64,000 bases of DNA from Paenibacillus soyae. Its GTDB lineage: Bacteria; Bacillota; Bacilli; Paenibacillales; Paenibacillaceae. Made by a program: the position numbers and the translations under genes. This document shows positions 1 to 7,250 of the stretch, piece by piece. The notes beneath the pieces were generated by a model, which was not told the origin of the DNA, made no database searches, and saw nothing but the letters and a program-made list of their open reading frames with translations. Every line of letters begins with the position of its first letter. The first letter of the stretch is position 1. The stretch covers positions 482,727-546,726 of the forward strand of contig NZ_JANIPJ010000001.1 of assembly GCF_024623455.1 (NCBI RefSeq), written 5' to 3'.

Positions 1-33
1 ATAACGGAGTAGAATGTATAGTAATATTGATTT

Positions 34-378
34 TTATTGGTTTTCCGTTGATTTCCAAGATAATACTTGTACCATGACTTGCCTATTATATTCATCTATT
101 CGTTTTTCATTGAATTCGGATTCCGCATTTATCTCATCGTGAGTTAAAGACTTCATTCTTAGTATTGCTTCAGAAATTACTTTACTGTACCCTAACGGAT
201 CCATTTCTTTTCTTTGTGTTTCCTTCCCCCATAGTTCCCCTTCATTCCATGCAAGCTGTAAAAGGTAAGCTACTTGATCGGAAAGCTCTTCCGTTGGGAG
301 CTCGATAAGTTCTGTTTCTACGACGCCGTCGGCTACGATTACAAAGAATCGATTATTGCGAATAACCGAAAAATACAT
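34..378 (-). CDS. Hypothetical protein, 114 aa
   Basis: I do not recognise this small soluble protein. It has no signal peptide or membrane segment, and its C-terminal half is rich in charged residues and probably helical. The start is well supported: on the minus strand a GGAGGG ribosome site lies a few bases before the ATG at 378. It lies at the edge of the window, upstream of and divergent from the next small gene, so its operon context is not visible. Considered real because of the good ribosome site and uninterrupted frame; function unknown. Confidence 0.55.
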   Translation of the reverse strand: MYFSVIRNNRFFVIVADGVVETELIELPTEELSDQVAYLLQLAWNEGELWGKETQRKEMDPLGYSKVISEAILRMKSLTHDEINAESEFNEKRIDEYNRQVMVQVLSWKSTENQ

Positions 379-506
379 AATAACCCTCCTAGACTAGCGG
401 GGCGTTCCCACCAAATTTGTTTGTATAAAATTTTTTCTATTAGATTATTTTTTATCCTTAGAAAGGGTTTTGGATAATCAATTATTCGATATTAGGAGTG
501 TGTCTA

Positions 507-779
507 ATGGAGAAACTTCCGATTATTAGAACGACTCGAGGAATCGTCTTTGGATCACCCGACATTTTGAACCGTTGCTGGAATTATCGTGGAAAAAAGC
601 TCCCGTCCTCATATCTCCAGCTCATGTACAAGTCTGCCAATGAAAAGCGAACTCAATTGATCCTTGATGTGTCCAAAGTTGAGATGGTTTATAAGGGTCC
701 AACAGTCGAAGGTCCTGATGCAGAGTACATTAAAGTTGTAAGTGGAAAGATTGACAAAAGAAGACCGTTATTCCTTTAA
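507..779 (+). CDS. Hypothetical protein, 90 aa
   Basis: Unknown basic protein of about 90 residues. An AGGAG ribosome site at 494-498 lies 8 nt before the ATG at 507, so this start is preferred over the GTG three codons upstream, which overlaps the ribosome site. There is no signal peptide or membrane segment. It is followed after about 65 nt by the tail end of a decayed ROK regulator on the other strand. No family recognised; it could be an intact orphan or itself a remnant of a longer gene. Confidence 0.45.
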   Translation: MEKLPIIRTTRGIVFGSPDILNRCWNYRGKKLPSSYLQLMYKSANEKRTQLILDVSKVEMVYKGPTVEGPDAEYIKVVSGKIDKRRPLFL

Positions 780-844
780 TTACGATTGGTCTGAAGCGGG
801 TCTAGTTATGCTTTGTTTTTGCCCAACTACGAAATTCTATTTGT

Positions 845-1500
845 CTAGACATTCAAGCCTTTCCACATCATTAGTGCCGCTCCTGTTGAAATCTCGATGG
901 CAGTCCGATAAAACGATTTATGCGCGTTAATTAATGTTCCGCCAAAAATGATGCATTCCGGATGAAAGATATTAATCAGGTTCGCCAGCCCGATACCCCA
1001 GATGCCTTGCGGACTTGAGGAACAGCTCCAGAGCAACAGGGTTTTCCAGTGCCAGTTCACTCAATAACAGGTCGTTTGATATCCTCTGGCTTCACCGGGA
1101 ACATGGTCATGTTGTCTGCCTGAAGGATCATCTGACCAATGGAGCTTTCCCTGTCAACGGATCCGTGAACGGTCTGGCCCTCGGACATTATGGAGGAACG
1201 CAAGCTGACGCCGACATGCATGTAAAGCATATGCTGCTGTTGGGACTCTTGCATGCTCTATGCGCGCCGAGCAGCACGGTGTTGGAGTCATTGCCAGCTT
1301 GACGTTATTCCGGTTTGGTCTTGAAGGAGCTGGCAGATCTGGACGTTCGACCAGCCCTTGGCCAGAAAGTAAGTCCGAAGTAATAGCCTCAAGAGGGGTT
1401 GATCTGGATCAGGATCGGCTTTCTTCCGCTGTTTGAAGGGCCGAAGCATGATTCAATGATAAGATTAGAGGTTCATGGTGATAGTTTTGATGTCAGAGTT
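845..1500 (-). pseudogene. Decayed ROK-family regulator (paralogue of 35816-37015)
   Basis: Minus-strand remnant of a gene closely related to the intact ROK regulator at 35816-37015. Matching blocks include GIGLANLINIFHPEC, the C-terminal TGAALMMW, QQHMLYMHVGVSLRSS and HGSVDRE. Compared with the intact copy there is a deletion of about 80 bp near the 3' end, an extra C near 1000 that shifts the frame, a 2-nt loss near 1077, and a loss of about 140 bp near 1085-1115. Weaker similarity continues to about 1500, covering the region encoding the residues just after the HTH. The remaining N-terminal part is missing and a transposon starts about 70 nt further on. Cannot encode a working protein. Confidence 0.85.
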
Positions 1501-1567
1501 TTCTATTACCTCCCTAATCATAACTGTTTCTGCCGCTCAAATATAGCCGGAAGTTGACATTCATAAA

Positions 1568-1596
1568 TGTCCGAAATTAGAGCGATATAGTGACCA
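1568..1596 (+). repeat. Left terminal inverted repeat of transposon
   Basis: Begins TGTCCGAAATTAGAGCGATA and ends in a GTGACC-like block. It matches the complement of 4730-4758 at most positions of the first 20, allowing one gap. The boundary is inferred from this match only, because no target-site duplication is evident. Confidence 0.55.
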
Positions 1597-1688
1597 TACT
1601 ATCAGTCTAAAGAAAGAAGAAACGCTCCCGTCATCGTCATGCTGTTGGTAGCAGCATAACCGGAAGCGTCACCCCAAGAATATGGTCA

Positions 1689-2234
1689 TTGTATCAGATT
1701 TCACGCTGGTTGAGAAGGATTCTGCAACCGGCGTTTTTTGTTAGGAGTGCGGAACTGGTCCCCTGCCCCTGCTGCGGTGGCTGGTTAGAGGTAGCGGGCA
1801 GCCGGGAACGGGTGTGGTACAAAAGCAGCGGAGAACGAGCAAAGCTCATCATTCGGAGGCTGTATTGCACGTCATGCGCAAGGATTCATCATGAGCTCCC
1901 GGATCTACTCGTTCCTTACAAGCGGTATGACGCTGAAAGCATCGAAGATGTCTTGCAGGAGCCAGATGCTTCGGCAGTAGCCGCAGACGAATCCACCATT
2001 TCTAGATGGCTAGCCTGGTTTCAGGTTTGGGCGGTGTATGCAGCAGCAGCTCTTCAGGCGATTAGCATCCGGTTCAAGCTTCCCGTGCAGCAAGCGTCCG
2101 TTGCTCCACGGTCCGCACTCCACGCTTTAGGACGGTATGTCGGTGATGTAGCCGGATGGCTAGGAAGAGCTGTCCGTCCCATCGCCAATTTAAATCTTTG
2201 GGTTACAGACCCGTTCTGCCTGTCTGTCCGCTGA
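1689..2234 (+). CDS. Zinc-finger transposon accessory protein (DUF6431-like)
   Basis: First gene of the transposon, 181 aa. The N-terminal third holds a probable zinc ribbon: CPCC around residue 27 and CTSC around residue 60, followed by HHELPD. A helical C-terminal half follows. I recall similar proteins, annotated DUF6431, preceding DDE transposase and ATPase genes in Firmicutes elements; the role is unknown but could be end or target DNA recognition. The start is a TTG at 1689; the ATG at 1682 is in another frame. A gap of about 46 nt separates it from the integrase gene. Confidence 0.6.
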   Translation: MYQISRWLRRILQPAFFVRSAELVPCPCCGGWLEVAGSRERVWYKSSGERAKLIIRRLYCTSCARIHHELPDLLVPYKRYDAESIEDVLQEPDASAVAADESTISRWLAWFQVWAVYAAAALQAISIRFKLPVQQASVAPRSALHALGRYVGDVAGWLGRAVRPIANLNLWVTDPFCLSVR

Positions 2235-2280
2235 AGCTTGGCTTAGACTCATGCTAACTCTAGTAAATGGAGGCATGAGG

Positions 2281-3636
2281 ATGAACAAACAGAAGAAAAC
2301 GGACGAGGTTGCGGCGGAACGCTTTCAGCTGCTGTCGCCGCTCCTAGCATCCGGTCTGGACGCAGCGAAGGCGGCTCAGTTAAAGTCGGCCATTTGTGCG
2401 CAGTCCGGCTTATCGGAGAGGACGCTGCGCCGGTACTTGGCCGAATATCGCAAGGATGGGTTTGACGGACTAAAGCCGAAACCCAAAGGCCGGAAGCCGC
2501 TGCCAGACACCATACCAACGGAGGTGTTGGAAGAAGCGATCCTGCTTCGGCGGGAGGTGCCGAAGCGGAGTGTGCGCCAAATTATCCAGATTCTCGAATG
2601 GGAGGAGAAGGTCGCACCGGGAACGATCAAACGCAGCACCTTGCAGGCAAAATTAACCCGGCGCGGTTACAGTTCAAGGCAAATGCGGATGTATGCCGGT
2701 GGAGGTACGGCGGCGCGGCGCTTTCAGAAGCAGTCCCGCAATCGCTTGTGGCAAAGCGACATCAAGTTCGGCCCGTACCTTCCCATTGGTCCTGGTGGAA
2801 CAAAGAAGCAAGTCTATCTGGTGCTATTCGTGGATGACGCGACGCGGTATGTCCTGCATGGAGCCTTCTACGCGTCGATGGAGCAAGCCATCGTCGAGGA
2901 CAGTTTCCGAAGAGCGATCGAGAAATACGGTGTTCCAGAGGCCGTGTACTTCGACAACGGTAAGCAATACCGCACGACATGGATGAACCGGACGTGCGCG
3001 AAACTCGGTATTCGCTTGCTCTTTGCCAAGCCCTACTCTCCGGAAAGTAAAGGCAAAGTTGAGCGTCTAAACGGCGCTGTGCAGAGCTTTCTGGACGAGG
3101 TCGCACTCGAGAATGTTAAGACGCTCACCGCTCTTAACGACTGGTTCCAAGTGTGGCTCTCAGAGTGTTACCAGAATAAGCCCCATGCCGCGCTGGCGAA
3201 CAAACAAACACCTGAAGCAGCGTTTCGAAGCGATCCAGCAGCGCTGCAGTTCGTAAATCCCGAGCACCTCGCGGCCAGCTTCCTTCATGCGGAACAGCGG
3301 AAAGTGGATAAGGCCGGCTGTATCAGCTTTCAAGGCAAGAAGTATGAAGTTGGGCTTTTGTTCATTGGACAAACGGTGCAAGTCGTCTATGACCCGGCAG
3401 ATATTACAGAAGTGACGATCGAATACGAGGGATGTACGCCATGGAAAGCGCGGGAGCTCGTCATTGGAGAAAGGGCAGGCAAGCGGCCGGCCCTCCCGGA
3501 GCATCTGCAGAAGCAGCCAGCAACGGAGTCCCGCTTGCTCCGCGGTGCCGAGCGGAAGCATGACGAGCGCGCACAAACCCAAACACCGGCCGTCTCCTAC
3601 CGCATGCTGAGGAAGGAGGCTGGCAAGGATGTTTGA
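2281..3636 (+). CDS. DDE transposase/integrase (rve superfamily)
   Basis: The catalytic recombinase of the element, 451 aa. Residues about 15-110 form helix-turn-helix DNA-binding segments. The integrase core runs about 150-310 with D160 (WQSDIK), D225 (YFDNGK) and E261 (GKVERLNG), a DD35E spacing. The C-terminal part contains a Mu/Tn552-like beta-barrel segment. An ATG with GGAGG at 2269-2273 and 7 nt spacing sets the start; the in-frame ATG at 2251 lacks a ribosome site. The gene overlaps the ATPase gene by 8 nt, so the two are probably translated together, as in TniA/TniB-type systems. Confidence 0.88.
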   Translation: MNKQKKTDEVAAERFQLLSPLLASGLDAAKAAQLKSAICAQSGLSERTLRRYLAEYRKDGFDGLKPKPKGRKPLPDTIPTEVLEEAILLRREVPKRSVRQIIQILEWEEKVAPGTIKRSTLQAKLTRRGYSSRQMRMYAGGGTAARRFQKQSRNRLWQSDIKFGPYLPIGPGGTKKQVYLVLFVDDATRYVLHGAFYASMEQAIVEDSFRRAIEKYGVPEAVYFDNGKQYRTTWMNRTCAKLGIRLLFAKPYSPESKGKVERLNGAVQSFLDEVALENVKTLTALNDWFQVWLSECYQNKPHAALANKQTPEAAFRSDPAALQFVNPEHLAASFLHAEQRKVDKAGCISFQGKKYEVGLLFIGQTVQVVYDPADITEVTIEYEGCTPWKARELVIGERAGKRPALPEHLQKQPATESRLLRGAERKHDERAQTQTPAVSYRMLRKEAGKDV

Positions 3637-4429
3637 ATCCTTCTACAACATGACCCGTACCCCATTTGCTCGGGACATTCCCGTAACAGAGCTTTATCCG
3701 GCGAGCGCTATGGAAGAGATGCTGGACCGTTTGCAATACGCTGCTGAGCGCCAATTATTCGCCGTCATTAGCGGCGACTGCGGGACGGGCAAGACGACGA
3801 CCGTCCGCCGGTTTGCCGCCATGCTGGATGCCGCGAAGTATAGGCTGCTGTACCTGTCGGACTCCAAGCTAACGCCGCGCCACTTCTACAAAGGGCTGCT
3901 CGAACAACTCGGATGCGAGTCGAAGTTCTACCGGGGCGATGCGAAGCGTCAGTTGCATCGCGAAGTGGAGCTCATGCGCGGCATCCATCGACTGGAACCG
4001 GTTGTCGTCGTAGATGAAGCCCATCTGCTCGATCGGGAGATGCTGGAGGAAGTGCGCTTCCTGCTCAACTGCAAGATGGATGCGCAAAGCCCTATGGCAC
4101 TGATTCTCGTCAGGCAGAGCGAGCTATGGGACAAGCTTCGTCTTCAATCCTATGCAGCGATTCGTCAGCGGATTGACCTTCAGTGCAAGCTGCCCTATTT
4201 CGACCGTTCCCAAGTCGGTGAATATCTGAAGCGTCAGTTAGCGTATGCCGGCACCGATCATGAGATATTCTCTGATGAGGCGGTAAATGAAGTTTACCGA
4301 TTCTCGGGCGGATCGGCCAGACTCATCAACAAGTTGAGCACTCATTGCCTCATCTACGGAGCCCAGATCAAGCGTCGCATCATTGACGATCATATGGTGA
4401 AGCACGTGATTCAGGGTGAATTGTCATGA
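3629..4429 (+). CDS. AAA ATPase, transposition helper (TniB/ExeA-like)
   Basis: A 266-residue ATPase that in related elements binds target DNA and activates the integrase. Walker A is GDCGTGKT at residues 49-56 and Walker B is VVVVDEAH ending at D129-H132. An N-terminal FESFYNMTRTPF motif is typical of the ExeA/TniB group, and the arginine-rich C-terminal part fits the AAA lid. It overlaps the integrase by 8 nt and the next small gene by 4 nt (ATGA), so the cassette is tightly coupled. The frame is intact, so the element may still be able to move. Confidence 0.85.
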   Translation: MFESFYNMTRTPFARDIPVTELYPASAMEEMLDRLQYAAERQLFAVISGDCGTGKTTTVRRFAAMLDAAKYRLLYLSDSKLTPRHFYKGLLEQLGCESKFYRGDAKRQLHREVELMRGIHRLEPVVVVDEAHLLDREMLEEVRFLLNCKMDAQSPMALILVRQSELWDKLRLQSYAAIRQRIDLQCKLPYFDRSQVGEYLKRQLAYAGTDHEIFSDEAVNEVYRFSGGSARLINKLSTHCLIYGAQIKRRIIDDHMVKHVIQGELS

Positions 4430-4653
4430 ATGAGCTTTGGAACCGGATGACGTACGATCGGGACGCGAACAGTTGGTTTGTCCAGCTAGGAGAGAAAGCT
4501 TATCCTGTTTATTGCGGTGAATGTTTTGAAATTCGCATTGGAGATCGTGGCATTCCCTGTCGACTCGAGCTTGACCGATATTGGTACGTGATTATGAGAG
4601 AAACGCGATTTAACTTGAGGAACAAGGAAGTTTACCATATTCGATTCGTTTAA
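4426..4653 (+). CDS. Small transposon protein (DUF5348-like)
   Basis: A 75-residue protein starting at an ATGA overlap with the ATPase gene. It is rich in aromatic and charged residues and predicted mostly beta-strand, with motifs such as YPVYCGE and RLELDRYWYV. It resembles the short DUF5348 proteins that I recall closing similar four-gene cassettes. Function unknown. It is followed by a hairpin at 4658-4692, consistent with being the last gene of the transposon operon. Confidence 0.6.
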   Translation: MNELWNRMTYDRDANSWFVQLGEKAYPVYCGECFEIRIGDRGIPCRLELDRYWYVIMRETRFNLRNKEVYHIRFV

Positions 4654-4657
4654 CAGA

Positions 4658-4692
4658 AATGGGAAAGCCGAAATCTTCTTGGCTTTCCCATT
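4658..4692 (+). terminator. Hairpin ending the transposon operon
   Basis: AATGGGAAAGCC and GGCTTTCCCATT form a perfect 12-bp stem with an 11-nt loop, directly after the stop codon at 4653. The following run (CTTCG) is poor in T, so termination strength is uncertain. Confidence 0.6.
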
Positions 4693-4729
4693 CTTCGAAT
4701 CTTTACGGACATGATTGCTATCAGGCCTC

Positions 4730-4758
4730 GGACAACTAACGCGATCATTTTCTGGACA
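4730..4758 (-). repeat. Right terminal inverted repeat of transposon
   Basis: Reads TGTCCAGAAAATGATCGCGT on the minus strand, pairing with the left end at 1568. Homology to the intact ROK/chrA intergenic region resumes a few bases beyond it, near 4775. Confidence 0.55.
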
Positions 4759-4774
4759 GTATGGATCAGCAGTA

Positions 4775-4935
4775 ACAATAACCAATAACATTTAGGCAAG
4801 CTACCTTATAGCAAGGGAAGTGATCTTTTTCTGGATAACGATACTTGATTTCAAAATGGAGAAAGATGTCTGAAGATAGGGCCTGTTACCGTTCGGTAAA
4901 GAGTATGCCATGATTCCCGTTATAGTGGGAGCTCA
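4775..4935 (+). pseudogene. Remnant of ROK/chrA intergenic region and chrA start
   Basis: 4775-4835 matches the intact intergenic DNA around 37055-37115, including GGCAAGCTA and GATCTTTTT. 4870-4930 matches codons near the start of the chromate transporter at 37315 (ATAGGGCCTGTTAC, then ATGATTCCCGTTATAG) but with frameshifts and a deletion of about 200 nt in between. This is the right-hand half of the duplicated block interrupted by the transposon. It encodes nothing intact. Confidence 0.75.
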
Positions 4936-4963
4936 CTTAAACTCGGCATCCTCTTTCGTGCCG

Positions 4964-4990
4964 AAAAACCCCCAGGCGCTACCGCTTGGG
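4964..4990 (-). terminator. Orphan terminator-like hairpin
   Basis: Stem CCCAGGCG/CGCTTGGG with one G-T pair. On the minus strand it is followed by GGGGGTTTTT. No minus-strand gene remains upstream of it, so the gene it served may have been lost. Confidence 0.45.
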
Positions 4991-5123
4991 CCATGAATCC
5001 AAAACTTATTTTAGAAGGAATTAGTGTAATTATTTAAAAATAAAAATATAAAAATTATTAATGGAGGCAACAGACTACACATGCCGAATTACAAGAGAGT
5101 TCATTACAAAATTTTACTCATAA

Positions 5124-5160
5124 AACAAGGAGGAGCCTTTATGACAGGCTCCTCCTTGTT
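5124..5160 (+). terminator. Perfect 14-bp hairpin
   Basis: AACAAGGAGGAGCC pairs with GGCTCCTCCTTGTT around a 9-nt loop and is followed by ATTG. It has the form of a rho-independent terminator but no intact gene ends just before it. Confidence 0.5.
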
Positions 5161-5367
5161 ATTGCATGTTTAAAGTTAATGGATAGGCGACCTCGGGCAT
5201 GCAGTGAAGTAGCATTTCAAGTCAGTGATCCTTTGAATCTTTCCTTGTTCAATGAGGTCAAAAATCACGGGCACAAATCACTGATTCATAAATTAAAAAG
5301 TTTTTTCGAAAATACATCAAGTTTATAGTTAATTAGGCCGCTATCATGTATTGAGGTTTTATAATTA

Positions 5368-6036
5368 TCATTGCAGCTGTTGAGCGCGGGTTAAACGCAC
5401 CGCTGCCACATATTGCGCGGCTCTTTCGCGTATCAAATGATAGTTTTTCTGTCTGACGGCTTCCTTGGTCAGATCGGAGCCAATACCTATGGCGTAGGCG
5501 CCGGCCTTAAGCCAATCGCTGATATTGTCTAAGTCCACGCCGCCGGTTGGCATAATATTCACCTGCGGCAGCGGGCCCTTAATGGCGGAGATAACGGATG
5601 GCTGATACAAGTTCCCTGGGAACAGCTTGATAACATCGACCCCGAGCTCCATTGCACGCTGGATTTCTTGAATGGTCATACAGCCCGGCATAACAGGGAT
5701 TCGATAGCGATGGCATAGCTCAATGGTTGATTCGGAGAGACTGGGGCTTACTATAAAGGCGGAGCCCGCAGAGATCGCCGCACGGGCTGTTTCCGCGTCA
5801 AGAACAGTGCCTGCGCCTATGACGACGTTATTCGGGGGCTCGGTAGAAGCGGCCTCTAAAGAAAGCAGCTCAATGACCTGCAACGCTCCTGGCACCGTCA
5901 TGGTAATCTCGATGAGGTTGATGCCGCCAATAATAGTTTGTCGAGCCATGGCAAGCGCCTCCTCCGCGCTGTCCCCTCTTATGACTGCAACAATTCCTTC
6001 ATTATACACTTGCTGGAGAAGCTTTAATTTCTTCAT
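5368..6036 (-). CDS. kdgA: KDPG aldolase family (Eda/KdgA)
   Basis: A 222-residue class I aldolase of the KDPG/KHG family. It splits 2-keto-3-deoxy-6-phosphogluconate to pyruvate and glyceraldehyde 3-phosphate, the last step of alginate monomer breakdown. Seen: the VAVIRGDS start, the IEITMTVPGA motif, VIGAGTVLD, the Schiff-base lysine K137 in VIKLFPGN, and PTGGV. The ATG at 6036 is chosen because its length fits the family and it follows the kinase stop by 11 nt; a longer frame would overlap the kinase. Co-transcribed with the KDG kinase. It could also serve the 2-keto-3-deoxygalactonate route of agar sugars. Confidence 0.9.
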   Translation of the reverse strand: MKKLKLLQQVYNEGIVAVIRGDSAEEALAMARQTIIGGINLIEITMTVPGALQVIELLSLEAASTEPPNNVVIGAGTVLDAETARAAISAGSAFIVSPSLSESTIELCHRYRIPVMPGCMTIQEIQRAMELGVDVIKLFPGNLYQPSVISAIKGPLPQVNIMPTGGVDLDNISDWLKAGAYAIGIGSDLTKEAVRQKNYHLIRERAAQYVAAVRLTRAQQLQ

Positions 6037-6047
6037 CTCACACCGTC

Positions 6048-7004
6048 CTATCGTTCTATATGATTGGCGTTTCCGTCTAGCTTGGCTTGTAGAGTTCTTC
6101 GTGAAGGAAGCCCCTCCCAATCGCCATTAACCTGTACAATGAGGCTGCCCAGCAGACTGGCTAGCTTCACGCACTCCTCGAGAGGCTTGCGCCACACCAA
6201 ACCTGTAATGAATCCTGCGCAGAAAGCATCGCCTGCTCCGACGGTATCGACGACGCGGGACGCTCTTACGAAAGGAACAGCTGTTACGTTATTCTTCTCT
6301 ACCAAATAGGAGCAGTTGTCTCCGCCTTTAATGACCGATATGGCATTCAATTCAGCGATGCGGTTCAACATGTCGGGGAGCTCGTCCGTCTCATAAAGCA
6401 GCTTCAGCTCGTCCAATCCGGGCAGGAAATAATCAGCTTCCTTCGCCAGCTCCAGCAATATGGGACGGGCCTCCTCGATGGACCAAAGCTTCAAGCGGAT
6501 ATTAGGATCGAAGATGACCTTAACGCCGTGTTTCTTGGCCATTCGAATCGCCTCATGCACAGTAGCTCTGGCGCTTGCGCTGATCGCCGCGGTAATGCCC
6601 GTCAGGTGAAGGAAGCCGGCCTGGGCGATATAAGCTTCGTCCAGGCTATTCGGAGTCATGCGGCTTGCCGCTGATCCGCTTCGATAATAATGTACAGCGA
6701 GCCGGTCATCCAACACTTCGCGAAGCATGAGTCCTGTCGAAGCGTATTCGTTCAGTCTGACCCGTGACGTATCCACGCCTTCACCCCGTATTTGCTTCAA
6801 GATCGAGCGTCCCAGGGAATCATCTCCGAGATGACCGAACCAGCCGACCTGTATGCCGAGCCGCGCCAGCCCGATGGCCGTGTTGCTCTCCGCTCCCCCG
6901 AAGCCTCTGGTTAATCTCTGCGTTGTCTCCAGGCTTCTTCCGTCGTCCGGAGTAATGAGGCCCATGCTTTCCCCGAATGTAACGACATCTAGTTTAGTTG
7001 GCAT
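6048..7004 (-). CDS. kdgK: 2-keto-3-deoxygluconate kinase (PfkB family)
   Basis: A 318-residue PfkB sugar kinase that would phosphorylate KDG for the adjacent aldolase. Seen: TFGESMG at the N terminus, the GGAESNTAIGLARLG substrate-side motif, and the C-terminal DTVGAGDAF signature with catalytic D259. I prefer the ATG at 7004, preceded by AAGGA at 11 nt, because a -10-like TATAAG at 7041-7046 would put the transcript start downstream of the first possible ATG at 7040. First gene of the kdgK-kdgA operon, transcribed away from the lyases. A weak copy of the alginate promoter box lies upstream. Confidence 0.88.
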   Translation of the reverse strand: MPTKLDVVTFGESMGLITPDDGRSLETTQRLTRGFGGAESNTAIGLARLGIQVGWFGHLGDDSLGRSILKQIRGEGVDTSRVRLNEYASTGLMLREVLDDRLAVHYYRSGSAASRMTPNSLDEAYIAQAGFLHLTGITAAISASARATVHEAIRMAKKHGVKVIFDPNIRLKLWSIEEARPILLELAKEADYFLPGLDELKLLYETDELPDMLNRIAELNAISVIKGGDNCSYLVEKNNVTAVPFVRASRVVDTVGAGDAFCAGFITGLVWRKPLEECVKLASLLGSLIVQVNGDWEGLPSRRTLQAKLDGNANHIER

Positions 7005-7040
7005 CGAAGTATTCATCCTTTGATAAGTTATTTTGTTCAT

Positions 7041-7105
7041 CTTATAGCATTATGGCTTTGACGAGAGATAGAGTAATTCCAGATCCATTTGTTGTTTTTT
7101 TGGCA
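7041..7105 (-). promoter_or_regulatory. Putative kdgK promoter with weak regulon-1 box
   Basis: On the minus strand the left half-box is TGCC-A7-CA-ACAAA at 7088-7105. After 15 nt and a further 26 nt comes TATAAG (7041-7046). The spacing equals that of the strong box at 23585, but the CC of the right half and the ACCT of the left half are degraded. Suggestive only. Confidence 0.4.
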
Positions 7106-7154
7106 GAAATATGAGATACGGCGGAGGATGCGATAAGAATGTTATGAGGATAAG

Positions 7155-7198
7155 AAGAAAAAATAGAAACCTCTTCCATCGGCATGATGGAAGAGGTT
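7155..7198 (-). terminator. Terminator of the PL7 gene
   Basis: A 13-bp perfect stem, AACCTCTTCCATC with GATGGAAGAGGTT, has a 5-nt loop. On the minus strand it is followed by TTTCTATTTTTTCTTC, a standard intrinsic terminator about 50 nt after the PL7 stop codon. Confidence 0.85.
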
Positions 7199-7203
7199 CT
7201 GAG

Positions 7204-7240
7204 CTTCAAGTACCGGGCGGTTACCGTCCGGTACTTGAAG
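7204..7240 (-). repeat. Long hairpin between PL7 stop and terminator
   Basis: CTTCAAGTACCGGGCGG pairs with CCGTCCGGTACTTGAAG over 17 bp with a 3-nt loop and one G-T pair. It lies just after the PL7 stop codon and before the real terminator, and has no T-run of its own. It may stabilise the 3' end of the message. Confidence 0.65.
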
Positions 7241-7250
7241 GGTTCAAGCA

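Larger units (their letters stand above)
1568..4758 (+). mobile_element. Four-gene DDE-transposase/AAA-ATPase transposon
   Basis: The element carries four same-strand genes: a zinc-finger protein, a DDE integrase, an AAA ATPase and a small protein. Its proposed ends are imperfect inverted repeats, left TGTCCGAAATTAGAGCGATA and right (complement) TGTCCAGAAAATGATCGCGT. A second TGTCCG repeat lies inside the right end near 4708-4713. The integrase-plus-ATPase pair and TGT termini resemble Tn552/Tn5053/Tn7-type elements by family knowledge. No convincing target duplication is visible (ATAAA left, GTATG right), so the exact ends are inferred. It sits within a degenerate ROK/chrA duplicate, showing where it inserted. 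Confidence 0.7.
4936..5367. other. Gene-free stretch with two orphan hairpins
   Basis: No supported gene. It holds a terminator-like hairpin at 4971-4990 (CCCAGGCG/CGCTTGGG) whose T-run lies on the minus strand. A perfect 14-bp hairpin spans 5124-5160 (AACAAGGAGGAGCC/GGCTCCTCCTTGTT) followed by TATTG. A 29-codon frame overlaps the second hairpin but its only GGAGG is about 15 nt from the ATG, so I do not call it. The stretch is probably debris from the degraded block. Confidence 0.5.

Noticed and set aside
1563..4763. Target-site duplication flanking the transposon
   Set aside because: The five bases on either side (ATAAA and GTATG) do not match, so no duplication can be claimed.
5081..5173. 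A 29-codon frame starting at ATG 5081
   Set aside because: The only GGAGG is about 15 nt away, it overlaps a perfect hairpin, and it lies in degraded DNA.
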